Assembly: GCA_025267735.1 (NCBI GenBank)
Contig: CM046304.1
Span: 2,790,001 to 2,854,000, forward strand
DNA from: Mactra quadrangularis
Taxonomy: Eukaryota; Mollusca; Bivalvia; Venerida; Mactridae
DNA length: 64,000 nt
Direction of reading: 5' to 3'
A program made the position numbers and the translations under genes. Below the pieces are notes generated by a model that saw nothing but the letters and a program-made list of their open reading frames with translations, had not been told where the DNA came from and did no database searches. This document shows positions 49,816-60,649 of this stretch, piece by piece (position 1 is the first letter of the stretch; the number at the start of each line of letters is the position of its first letter).

Positions 49816-49907
49816 ACAAGGGTAAAACAGTATACCCCCCTCTTCTTCGAAGCGGGGGTATAACAAGGGTAAAACAGTATATCCCCCTCTTCTTTGAAGC
49901 GGGGGTA
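49816..49907. repeat. Twin 47-bp hairpin repeats at the array end
   Basis: Two tandem copies of 'acaagggtaaaacagtata' followed by CCCCCCTCTTCTTCGAAGCGGGGG. Each forms a stem TACCCCC / GGGGGTA around a TTCGAA core. On the minus strand this is a 5'-TACCCCCGCTTC end, a form I associate with a widespread molluscan repeat. Confidence 0.85.
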
Positions 49908-50574
49908 AAATAATTATAAATATTAGTACAGTCAAAAGAGCACAGTATTTCTATGTATTCAGACATTAATATCGTACAAAAGATATATAATTTAGTTCCA
50001 GTTTGTGTTATTTAAATAGTACACACCACTGAGGGCTTCCTGGTCTAATAGTGACCGACCAGTCAGCTTTACAACATATAGTGGACCGAAGCCGAAGGTA
50101 TAACAACCTGCTGCCGAAATATGGCAAAATAAGGCCGGTTATGTTTTATGTACATATAAAGAAGCAATTTATGTAAGGTATAACATATGTGGGAACTACT
50201 TTGTTGTACAAGATGAGGAAGGATACAGAAAGTAGTCCACTATGACTGAAGTTCATTCTATCCTGAGTTTCTGTAGATTTCATTTTTTGTCTGAAGTAAT
50301 TATTATCTTAATTATTATAACATGTCTTAGAAAATAAGTTCTATATAATTACAGACAGACAGTAGATGATATTTATGGGAATATAAAATAGGATTGCTTG
50401 GTTTTAGTTTCTCATTAACTAACAGGCTTATTTTTACTTAATTAATGACTTCTTGTAGAGTTTTATTCCAAATGATGTAGAACTGTCTCAAAGATTACTT
50501 ATTGAAATAATGTTTCAATCAGCTTTGTTAGGTCAATATTCCAACGAAACTTTTTAAAGACCTTGAGAGACCTG
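49908..50574. other. No gene seen
   Basis: AT-rich flank between the satellite and the foldback MITEs; no exon or repeat structure recognised. Confidence 0.35.
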
Positions 50575-50716
50575 GGGTGCGTTGCTTAAGCAAATCGCTA
50601 CGTATCACTTTGTGTCCTGGTTCCCTTCTTACAACAAAAGGAATAAGTGAGTGACATCAAATTAAGGGTACCAGGGTACAAAGCGATACATATCGATTTG
50701 CTTAAGCAACGCACCC
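50575..50716. mobile_element. Foldback MITE with CTG duplication
   Basis: Ends GGGTGCGTTGCTTAAGCAAA and complement; arms of about 55 bp with a few mismatches. CTG flanks both sides (50572-50574 and 50717-50719), giving a 3-bp duplication of the size PIF/Harbinger elements make, though not the usual TWA. Confidence 0.8.
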
Positions 50717-50779
50717 CTGATGTTCAAAATGGCTGCCATCAGCTTAAAATCAGGAATGTCCGATACAATGATATTATGT

Positions 50780-50913
50780 AAATATCACATCCTACAGAGG
50801 GTGATAGAACGGAGTGTTCAACAGAGACAAGTAATGTCAACCGAGGCTTTAGCGGACATTACTTGTGAAGGGTGAACATTCTGTTCTATCACCCTCTGTA
50901 GGATGTGATATTT
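50780..50913. repeat. 134-bp foldback (AAATATCACATCC arms)
   Basis: A 31-bp outer arm beginning AAATATCACATCCTACAGAG is almost perfectly paired with the right end; inside, ACAAGTAATGTC pairs with GACATTACTTGT around 'aaccgaggctttagcg'. A related phrase 'gggccgataggtaatgtc..ccagagggtaacatta' at 51145-51205 may be another part of the same element. Confidence 0.8.
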
Positions 50914-51451
50914 ATCTTATTTTACCGAACAACAAAAATCAGAAATTGTTGACAATTTTATAGACACAATCTGTTTAATTTTATTCATTTTATTTGCTTC
51001 TGAACTTGAAGACATTTTTACTCCTTTAAGTTGGCTGTTTCCAAAAAGCAAGCATCTGCAGAAGGGAGGTAACTCAAATCTAAACTAGGATGGGTCCAGG
51101 TATTAGCAAACTCTAATGCAGAAGTCTCCCTTCGCTTTAAGTGGGCCGATAGGTAATGTCAAGCGGGCCAATAGGTAAAGTCCAGAGGGTAACATTACTG
51201 ACTATCACCCAGTGACATCACATTAGGCTATATAGTACACAAATCACTTAAGGTGTAATAAAAATCAATGTCCCACGATGTTCCAGGTAACAGGTGTTTA
51301 CTGTATCACGTCTCCATCATGCAGTACTTTTTTTCCATCACTGTTTTCAATCGGTAAATGAGTAACGCAGAAAAGTACCTGTATAGGTAAAATTAAGGTG
51401 GGTGGGGGGTGGGTGTTAATCGTGAGAAACTAATGAATATTTTGTATTTAC

Positions 51452-51572
51452 CTGTAAACACAGGAACTATCGTATCATTATCAGATCTACCCGATTGTAG
51501 AGTAAGTTTCCGTGTTTTGACAAAATTTCCGCCAGGTTTCCATTCTTGTTCTACAGGAATCGTGATCTCCAT
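51452..51572 (-). CDS. Alternative first coding exon (MEITIP form)
   Basis: The ATG lies in the best start context seen in the window (GCCATGG). Forty codons plus one G follow, ending at a GTAAAT donor. The peptide starts MEITIPVEQEWKPGG and ends DNDTIVPVFT; it is compact and polar, with basic KTRKLTLQSGR at about residues 19-29 (TLQSGRS may be phosphorylated). There is no signal peptide or membrane segment. Its phase (1, G) equals that of the exons at 58345 and 12803, so it can splice to the 24-nt microexon or to the shared exon at 1595. Family not recognised. Confidence 0.62.
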
Positions 51573-52149
51573 GGCAACCAGGTCTTTTAGTGTCAGATAA
51601 AAATAGTTCCAATTTCAAAAATAATCTCCAATCTCAGAAATTCCAGCCAAGTTTTTGTTAATCACATCATTTGTAATGATGTTATAAAAATTAACATGCA
51701 ATTAATGCCATGTCTATAAAATTCCAAGATTTTCAGTTTTAATTCAGCACTGTCCATGAAAAACGAGTTTTCACTAAAATTTGAAATTGTCCAAGAAAAA
51801 ACGTGAAACAGGAAAAAAGTCCAGCTCTTTTTGCTATGCTAAAACAAGCAAAGAATTTCATCATGTTTTGTGAAAATCTTTTAATGAAATGCTTGCATAA
51901 ATCTTTGGTCTTATAAATGATATAAACAAACAATTGAATTCCATTCATAAAGAAAACTTTCGAGATAGATTTAATAAAATCGAAAAAAAAATCTTAAAAT
52001 TTTAAAATTCCTCGATTCATACTTTCATGAAATATTGATAACAGGGCATGAGTACATGTATTATGTAATATTATCAAGATATGAACTTTCATAAAATGGT
52101 TTTAATATTAACACTAAATGAATATTGAAAGAGCAGAAGTACTCAGTGC
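51573..52149. other. Presumed 5' flank of the MEITIP exon
   Basis: AT-rich; should include promoter and 5' UTR on the minus strand. No TATA box or CpG island is evident. The last 8 bases (52142-52149) are the target duplication of the next MITE. Confidence 0.35.
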
Positions 52150-52460
52150 CAGGTGCGTATCTGCCATTATGCACTTTACGCACGTGCGTAACTTCGATTC
52201 CAGAAATTGAAAATCTAAAAGTGCCAAAAACACTGAGAAATTGGATGCCTAACCCAGGTAAGGTAATATTTGACTCAACTGAGATAACTTTACTCCATGG
52301 AAACGTCATATAAAAGGAGTCATACTGAGCAATACACAAATTAATCACTATGTCTCTTTGTGCACATTGAAACTTCTGAAACGAACAGTAATTGTCTCAT
52401 TTTCCAAGGAACGGGCATGCCCCCGGACCCCCCCCCCCCCCCAGCCTAGATACGCATCTG
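52150..52460. mobile_element. hAT-type MITE with exact 8-bp duplication
   Basis: Ends CAGGTGCGTATCT (left) and CAGATGCGTATCT (right, complemented). CTCAGTGC occurs directly on both sides (52142-52149, 52461-52468). An 8-bp duplication with CAG ends is the hAT signature. The 311-bp body contains a run of 14-16 C residues near 52427-52442 and no transposase. Short frames across it are not genes. Confidence 0.88.
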
Positions 52461-53209
52461 CTCAGTGCAAGTAACGCAGTAAATTGATTTGAAGAGCTCA
52501 AGCACATGAGAGCAGTTAAATTATTTTGAAAAACTTGAAATCTGCTTACTTAAGGATTTTTTTAAAACATAAGATAACACCAGCTGATTTTACATTTTGG
52601 AAATCCTTTATTCAATTTTGACCCTTAAAACATGTACCCATGCAAGTTTCGCAATCTTAAATTACATTTTTTGAAACAAAATTACACTTAAGAAATCCTT
52701 CAATTTTAAACTGACTTTAAAACATGTATCCATGCAAACAAAGCATTTTAGATTTTAATGAAAAAAAAATCTATAAAATTAGAATTTTTATGCACATACA
52801 CATATTCAAAATTTGATAAATTTTAATCCATTAAATGGCACTCTCTCGTGAAAAACACTAAAACCTGTACATATATTTAACCCTAAAAAGAGAACTCCCT
52901 TTAACATTATAGTCACAAAACAATTAAACATTTTAAAATCGGAGCCGTTTCTTTTATGTTTGTATGAAAACAATAAAAGGAAGTAAACAAAGATAAACTG
53001 AGGAAGTCTTTAAAACAGTCAAAACAAACATTTAAAATTTTACAATTGTTCACATAAAAACTTCTAAATTCTTTTATTTTACCAAAATATATAGCCGAAT
53101 TTAGTATTTAACAATGAAATAAGGAATGTAATAGAGCTTTATGAGATCACATTAAAATACATAAAAAATTTATTTACAATTAAGTACTGTCATGCAATGT
53201 GGGCGTCTC

Positions 53210-53443
53210 TTTTGGTAAACAGGTCAACCTGATTTTCGAAAAAACGAAAAACTGAGTTAAAATGTCACATGGTGCCAGTTGCATTAGTGTATAGGAACCA
53301 AGCGCAACATTGCAATTATGCAATTTTGGTAATCGGGTCAACCTGTTTCTAAATACAAATACTGATTTAAAATGTCACATTGTGCCAGTTGCATTAGGGT
53401 ATAGCTACCAGTAGCACAACATTGCGATTATGCAACGCTTTAA
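53210..53443. repeat. ~120-bp tandem duplication
   Basis: 'tttggtaa(a/t)c.ggtcaacctg' and 'aaaatgtcacat.gtgccagttgcattag.gtata' both occur twice, about 115-124 bases apart. A short 'gctgaattc' triplet follows at 53475-53505. Confidence 0.8.
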
Positions 53444-55485
53444 TAAAATGTAGCATTATCTAGCAATTTATTGCCGAATTCAGCTGAATTCGTAGCTGAA
53501 TTCAGATGGCACACTTTGAATTTCAGAGGCAACAAAAGGGACTTATACTTTTTTAAAAGCACTGGATAAAGATTTGTTTCTTGGTCAGGTTCCAAGCTCT
53601 TAGTCATTCAGACAGTGCTTCTACTAAAGTTCATGAAAATTCGACAAAATTAAAATTTAAGCAGACGACACTGTAAGTAGGCAGGAATTACATAGAATTA
53701 AAGAATAAACATCACTGATGCCTGCACTACTAGCTGTTTAGCCAACAGACTAGCCAACTTGCTTTGCTGAGCAGCCAATGGTCAAACCCTCCAGTGTGCC
53801 CAGCAATGGTATTCGCAGAAAAAAACATGTCTTAGACAATTTTTGAAAGTCACTTCCTGTTTCAAAGTGACCTTGACATTTAATTGCATTATCATAACAA
53901 AACTCTATACAACTTTAAAAAAAAAATTGCATAAGCAGGTGAGAGAATGCATTTAAAGATAAATTTTAAAATATATAGATCCATTCCACTATCTTATAGC
54001 AAACAAAAATATATAAATAATTTAATCAAACTTTAGAGAATTGTAACATGAATCCTTTTAAACATTTAAACAAAAAAAAACACCACACACAAACAATTAA
54101 AAAATCCATATTTATGTATGACTAAATCACATGACAAAAACCTTCAACAAAAAAATTAGGCTTCAATTGATTTTCACTTGAGACGGAACTTCGTTCTCCA
54201 TTCAATTTAAATTGATTTGAAAGAAGCAAGCACACCTGACAGGTCAAAGTAAAATCTAAGTTTGAACATAATTTGTCAAGGGTAAAACTTCTAAAATGTA
54301 ATTTATCACAGCTAAATCTGGGTAATCTATTTAAAGAAGTAACAAAATGTTTACAAATTTTCTCTTTCATGCAGTTTTTAACTCCCTCGTTTAGTCATAA
54401 TTATGTGAGTTTTTTATTTAAATCATTTGGTTTTGAAAGAAAATAACCCTAACTAGCTTATTGATGTAAAATTATTTTAGGTGCAATTTAAATCATTTGC
54501 TATAATAGAAAGTAATTCCCTACATAAAAAAGGATAAAAAAACCTAACAGTTTCCTAATTAACAATAAAAACAAAGTATTCTTGCTAAACGATCAAAAAC
54601 TAAATATTCTTTAAATCAACCTAAAACAAAATGTAAATCAAATGAAAATCTTCATTTAACAAAATGTACATTTATTAAAACAACTTCACAAAACTTTACG
54701 GTAATTTACGAAGTTAAAATCCAAAATCATAATACATGTATTTGTTATCGTACACGTATCCTAATGTTTTAAACACTGAATATTATCACAGTATGTACAC
54801 CCAACATCCATATTTGATATCGTACTTATATATAACAGTTAGGTTTTGCGATAAACTTTAAATCGACCATATTTGGATTGCAACCAAATTGATTAAACAT
54901 TAAATTAAGATACACCCTACCCGTCTGCTTGGTACAAACAATATCTATAAATTAACGTGACTTAATAACGCCCTAGTTTAAATCCAGGCATGAACACGTA
55001 ATTACACTCTGCATACATTCACATGAAATAACCGAAAGCGAAAATAAATCGTACATGCACATGAATACCGAAGTATGTATAAAAATTATAAACGTTCATG
55101 AATACCCTTGGTAAATATGCGTTCTCTCGATCAATACGAAAATGTATATCAAAAGACAATATGTCACAATTTAGTTAAACGTATCATAATATGATCAAAG
55201 AAGGGTCGTTACAAAAAGTTTATTATAATTGACGTTTCTAGGCATTTTGTTAGTGGTATAGTTATTTGGAGACAACATTCCATTGACGGCCCGCAGTCTA
55301 GACTCTTCAAATATGGAGGAAAGATTAACAGTATATTGTTATCAATGAAAAAATGATCAATTTAAATTATAACTCATTCAGTACGTATTTAGATAAAATT
55401 TTAAATATAATAATCAACAGAAATAGTTTATTAAGTCAAAATTAATATGACACATGGATGAAATCATGTTTGACATAGATATAAA
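53444..55485. other. No gene seen
   Basis: AT-rich; includes the 82-residue minus frame at 54122-54370 with no recognised domain or splice context. Text near 55000-55200 has more CpG than the rest but no structure I can name. Confidence 0.35.
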
Positions 55486-55920
55486 CAGAACAGAACAGAA
55501 CAGAGCTGAGTGGAGAAGAACAAAATAGAACACTAAAAAGCAGAGCAGACTAGAAAAGAGCACAGAACAGTTCAGAACAGACCAGACCAGAGCAGAGCAG
55601 AGTAGAACAGAACTACACTGTAACACTAAAAAGCAGAGCAGACCAGAAAAGAGCACAGAACAGTTCAGAACAGACCAGAGCAACATTGAGCAGAGCAGAG
55701 CAGAGCAGAACAGGGTACAGAAGAACAAAAAAGAACACTAAAAAGCAGAGCAAACCAGAAAAGAGCACAGAACAGTTCAGAACAGACCAGACCAGAGCGG
55801 AGCAGAGTAGAACAGAACTACACTGTAACACTAAAAAGCAGAGCAGACCAGAAAAGAGCACAGAATAGTTCAGAATAAAACAAACCAGAGAATAGAACAG
55901 ACTAGAACAGAACAGAAACA
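55486..55920. repeat. CAGAN pentamer array with higher-order units
   Basis: Built from CAGAA, CAGAC and CAGAG pentamers. A longer unit starting 'aacactaaaaagcagagcaga' occurs at about 55530, 55622, 55734 and 55828, with alternate units (about 200 bp apart) most alike. The Ser/Leu/Cys-rich frames on the minus strand come from the repeat. Confidence 0.92.
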
Positions 55921-56268
55921 GACATGAGAAAAGAATAAAGTCAATTTACAGTAGTTGTGTTTAAGTCAAACTTGTGTTGACACCAATTGATGATAAAAAA
56001 GATAATGATATTCAGAAATATTGAAGGGGACAAATAACACAGTGAATCACTTTAAAATAAAATATCTCTGATAAGACTTGACCAATCAACAAAGATGACC
56101 ACTTGGTAGTCTAGATGACCATAAATGAGTCTGTATATCATTTTAACTGACCATTTTGACCACTTACAGCAAAACTATGGTAACCTCTAAGCAACATCAA
56201 AGGAGAAGCTTTTGTCTTGTTCTTAAACCATAATATATGAAACCTAACCATGTTAACATGTCAACAAT

Positions 56269-56336
56269 GGGTTAGCACAAAACAAGTTTACATTTGTCTT
56301 TATTTACATGTAGTTAGACTAGTTTTGCATCGTCCC
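56269..56336. repeat. Mini-foldback, AGACTAG/TTAGCACAAAA copy
   Basis: GGGTTAGCACAAAAC pairs with GTTTTGCATCGTCCC across about 68 bases; inner TTAGACTAG links it to the copies at 5885 and 28864. Confidence 0.65.
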
Positions 56337-56524
56337 ATCTATGTAGAGCAGTAAGTAACATAAAAGTATTCTTGTTTATTTCATATCTAAGTGCAAACAA
56401 TACTATCATTAAATATAGTTTAATAAGTTCACATGGTCATTAAACTTGTGTATTAACACCTGTTCAATGTCCTACATCTATTTTTCTATTTTACTCCCCT
56501 TTGCACTAAAAAACCCTTTTACAT

Positions 56525-56735
56525 GAATTAAAAGTATCAATTCCAAAATGACTTGTCTCCCTTTCATATGAATTAAAGTAAAATTGAAAATAAGTTATCT
56601 CCCTTTTATATGAGTTAAAGTAAATTATCAAAATGAGTTATCTCCCTTTTATATGAATTAAAGTAAATTATCAAAATGAGTTATCTCCCTTTTATATGAA
56701 TTAAAGCAAAATATAAAATGGATTATCTCCCCCTT
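56525..56735. repeat. 43-bp tandem array carrying the TTATCTCCCTTT motif
   Basis: About five units of 'agttatctcccttttatatgaattaaagtaaattatcaaaatg'. Each contains the complement of AAAGGGAGATAA, the same word found dispersed at 29623, 36893, 40669, 41072, 42082 and 51064. Confidence 0.88.
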
Positions 56736-57045
56736 GACGTAAAATGTATGCAGAGACTTAGACTTAAATGGGAAAAGGAACATTAGGCAATCAAAAGCAT
56801 GATTAAACCCTACCAAGCATACAGAAACAAAAAACTTGACAAAATTATGGAAGCACTTGGATATATTCTGCAAAACTTATTTATAACAGACAGTGAATGC
56901 CTGAGTCAACTATGGGTACAGACATGAAGGAGTCGACACTAATGATTAGATATATTGCATGAAGTACCAGCTATGTGTTGTTTTTTATGAGTGATATCTC
57001 TTCCTGACAATACAATTATAACTCAGGGACAAACTTGCAGCTCTA

Positions 57046-57307
57046 CAGTGGAACCTCAGAAAACCAAACACCATTTTGACCAAGCAAAAGGTTTGGCTTT
57101 CTAAAGGCAATGTATAGAATATAGAACAAAATTCACTAATTGGGTTAATGATTAGGTTTTGTTTTTGAATTTCAAAATTCTAAAATTCAAGATTTCTGGG
57201 GTTTAAGACTAGTTAAATAAAGAGTTAGAAATTTCTGAACTGCAAGAATAGTTCTGTATTGTGAGGTTTCTGGTTTCTTAAGATTCTGGTTTTCAGAGGT
57301 TCTACTG
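57046..57307. mobile_element. Tc1/pogo-type MITE (262 bp)
   Basis: Ends CAGTGGAACCTCAGAAAACC (left) and CAGTAGAACCTCTGAAAACC (right, complemented), each bordered by TA (57044-57045, 57308-57309). Internally non-coding. Confidence 0.85.
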
Positions 57308-58009
57308 TACATTGTACACCATCATCAACAACTAAGACAACTACAGCAGCAGTAACAACTACTACTACAACTGATTATTACTGAGTGTCATAAATATACT
57401 AACATCAAGAGTAACGTTCCAGTAAATTCTGCTGACAGATAGATATTGTAGTAACTGGGACACTGTGATGAGACAGTGTTGGTAAAAGACTACACCAGAA
57501 ATACTTGAACATAATTATGTTTGGTTTCATCATTAGCAATATTAGATAGAGGTATAACAAAACACTACAATACTTCTACACCCTTAAGATTGTCCCTAAA
57601 ACATTTAAAGCTCAAGGAATTTGCTGGTAAATTCTAGAAAAGAGAGAGGTATGTTGGTAAGGTAGTATTTGGCACTTGTCTTCCCTTGTCTTGCTTGATA
57701 TTATGGCGATATGACTCCAACGGTCTTAGTTTCAATCCCTGCAACAAGTATTTGACTATAAGCCTTTTCCTACATTTCTCACACCAAGAGTCATGATGAA
57801 ACTGAACTTGGATCCCAAACCACTTTACAACAATGGGTGGAAGATATAACTCTTGACAAAATATCACTGAATATTTTCCTGCCTTAAAATTAAAAGTTTA
57901 CCAAAATAATGACTTGGACCAAATATCAAGCTGTTTAATGCAGTCAGCATATTGCTTACAAGCAAAGAGTTCTTCTTAACTTAGCTTTCAAGCATGTGCA
58001 CCAATTACT

Positions 58010-58106
58010 CTGTCACAGGGTGAAAAAAATATGCAGCCTGACCATGACTTGAAACCAGGACCACTCTCTTGCAAGGCAAGTGCACTCCCAACTGAGCTAT
58101 CCACCC
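58010..58106 (-). mobile_element. tRNA-headed SINE fragment or tRNA pseudogene
   Basis: The minus strand reads GGTGGATAGCTCAGTTGGGA, an A box, then TTGCCTTGCAAG in the anticodon position (TGC, Ala-like) and GGTTTCAAGTC as a changed B box, followed by a short non-tRNA tail. The acceptor stem does not pair well, so it is not a functional tRNA. Confidence 0.65.
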
Positions 58107-58344
58107 CTTACATATCCTTCTCCCCATAATGTGAACAGGTAAGTCTGGTGACTTTAAAATTATTTACCAGAAAAAAAACAGAAAATTGGTTTCCCTTAAA
58201 CACTTAAACAGCATAGTCATAGTGGTAACAATAGAATAGCCCCCTGCAACCCTTTCCCCCAAGCTTCTGTTAAAAATCAAAATATTACATGTATATAAGA
58301 AACTACAAATCTACAAAAAAGTTAAAATAAAAATTTCAACTCAC

Positions 58345-58471
58345 CATTAACTTGTTCTGTTTCCTTGGCAACAGTTGTAGAAATATCTTCATCCTGTTTG
58401 GGAGAAAGAGCAGATTTATTAGCTTTATTCCATTTAATTGGTTTTAATCCTTTCTTCAAATTTAATGCCAT
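58345..58471 (-). CDS. Alternative first coding exon (MALNLKK form)
   Basis: From the ATG at 58471, 42 codons plus one G lead to a GTGAGT donor, close to the ideal donor. The peptide is basic at its start (MALNLKKGLKPIKWNKANK) and acidic toward the end (DEDISTTVAKETEQVN). No signal peptide or membrane segment is seen; SALSPK at residues 20-25 is a possible proline-directed phosphorylation site. The phase (1, G) equals that of the exons at 51452 and 12803, and splicing to the microexon at 41018 would give ...QVN-ETRNDEPN-.... It is the most upstream start in the window and would make the gene exceed 57 kb. Family not recognised. Confidence 0.65.
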
Positions 58472-60649
58472 TATTTTCAAATAAAATCAGAATCACATAA
58501 AACAAAAATAATCTCAAAATAAAGTAAATCAAATTCAAAAATATAATCTCTAAACTGTTAATATCACTATTCTTAATATCCTGGTTGAGTAATGAATAAG
58601 AAAAAAACACTACGTATATCTAACTATCTATGCATCGTAATATCGTCATTTATCTATGATGTTTTTTGTTCATTTCCACCTGAAAGTGTTTTTCAAAGGA
58701 ATCTGGTATATGCTGGTTCCAGGAGAGACTTTATTCCGGTACTAAGAACTTGGAATTTTCTCTTCTGTTTGAATACTTGATATGTCTATCAGAAGACCTT
58801 GAGCATGGACAAAACAAAATTCCTCAAAAAAATATTTTACATGTAGAAACTCTCACAGAACTCGAAACCCAGCTTAATGTTTTTACTTAGTTTTATATAG
58901 GTAAGTCGTAAGATCCCAAAATTGTTTCCCCCAATTATGAAATATCTTTAACAACTTTCAAAGAACACTTGATGTAAGCTCAATGTTTTTACTTCTATAG
59001 GTTAAAGGTAAGTCATAAGATTCCCCAAAATTATTATTCCCTTGAAGAAATATAGAACAGTGATACCCATAAAATGCCAGCCTCTCTCTCTGTCAGTGTC
59101 TCTCGGTGGATCACTTCAGTAGAAATATATCAAAATTTTCGATCAGGAAGTTAACTGTAACCAATACATATTGGGCCAATATTAAACTACATGTAATTTA
59201 ATTTATACATAAAATGCCTCAGATCATAAGCAGGTAACAATTAGGAAGTAAATATCTAAAGAAGATTTGGTTAATAATTTACAAGACGTAATTCATACAT
59301 AACACACCTACTATCAAATCAGGTACAAATCTATGAGCAAATGAACCAATAAAGTTGACAAATTGAGTCAATACCCTATGATGTCCTTAAAACAAAACAA
59401 CTCAGATCTTAAGGTACAAGGTACCAAGCAGGAAGTGAAATAACAGACACAGAAAAATCCAAGAAGTACCAAATTCTAATTGGGTCTTAACTTTCACTCA
59501 TTCTTCCAGTCTTAGACTCTCGGAGACTCTCAGAGTTCAAAGATCTATATAATACAATGTTAAGATTCCTGGGATAGAAGCCAAGTGTAGAAGGCAGGGA
59601 GATAATTGTCAGAGATAGTAAGAGTTCATCTATAACAAACCTAGGGTATCAATAGACAAGTTAGAGATATGTCCATCATTTTATATCAATCTCTGCAACT
59701 GTGAGTCTTTAGAAGCCTATGACCTTTTAGGGTTAGCTTGTAGTTTGTCTTTTAATGTCTGAGACCCTCTTGGGATATTATAATTGGGCATTGATTTATC
59801 AAGGTCATAATTACATTGATCCAATGAGGTCGGTAAGTTTCTTAGACAACATATTGGGCATTTTGAAAGTTGCACCTTGATCTTAACAGAGATCCTATAG
59901 ACTAGCTGCTGGCGTAAAGTTAGCAAGTGGGAAAGGCACAGAATTTGGATTCAGTTTTAATCAGATTGGTTATATGTATGAGTAATAAAAGTGAGTCAGA
60001 CAGAAGCTAATGTTAGCTAAGTGTTAATTGTTATATGTACCATTGCCTCAAATTAAAATTTTGTAGGAGTTTCGGACATCTTGTAGCCAGAGTATTTGCA
60101 AATTCCAGATTTCTAGCATGGATACTTCTTTGTAAAAGTTTGGTTGCCAAAAACAGAGATAGTAACCATCTAAAACTGAATGTTCCATGGCAACTTGACA
60201 ACTGCTTATTTCACAGTCTTGAAGAGTCTTCAGCACTTTTACATCAATTCAAAGGACTTAAATCAAATTTATCTTTTATCATCAAAGTTTGATCAAGATA
60301 AGAAAAAAAATAACCAGTCTCAAAAACAAATAAAACATTTCATCAGCAAATACCCAGGTACTCAGAGCATATTCTCAAGAATTTTGCAAGGAATGAATGT
60401 ATAGCATTCATTATTGCTCTCCACTCCCCCACTCTGAGTAAGTTTATCAAAGACAAAATTCTATCTCATACCTATGTCTTCACTAATTACAGTTTTGTTA
60501 ATTGATTTATGGCAGACAGTATAGCATGATAATATTCCATATACCTGTCTACTTATGTCTATGGTATCATTTATCAAACATCAAGGCAAAAGCATGTCTT
60601 CTAATTACATTTTATAACCATCGAAATACAGAACAATACACAGCAACTA
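58472..60649. other. Presumed 5' flank, otherwise no gene
   Basis: AT-rich. The near part should hold the promoter of the MALNLKK exon. Frames at 59717-59926 and 60035-60404 have no recognised domain. 'cggtggatcact' at 59105 looks like the start of 5.8S rRNA but does not continue. Confidence 0.35.

Noticed and set aside
48260..49966. Series of 82-158-residue minus-strand proteins (MLLAHLLPVCRV...)
   Set aside because: They repeat every 146 bases and are the translated satellite; frames shift between units.
55414..55868. Cys/Leu/Ser-rich hydrophobic frames
   Set aside because: Translation of the CAGAN pentamer array.
59100..59125. Resemblance to the start of 5.8S rRNA (cggtggatcact)
   Set aside because: Only about 12 bases match and the sequence then diverges; no flanking rRNA.
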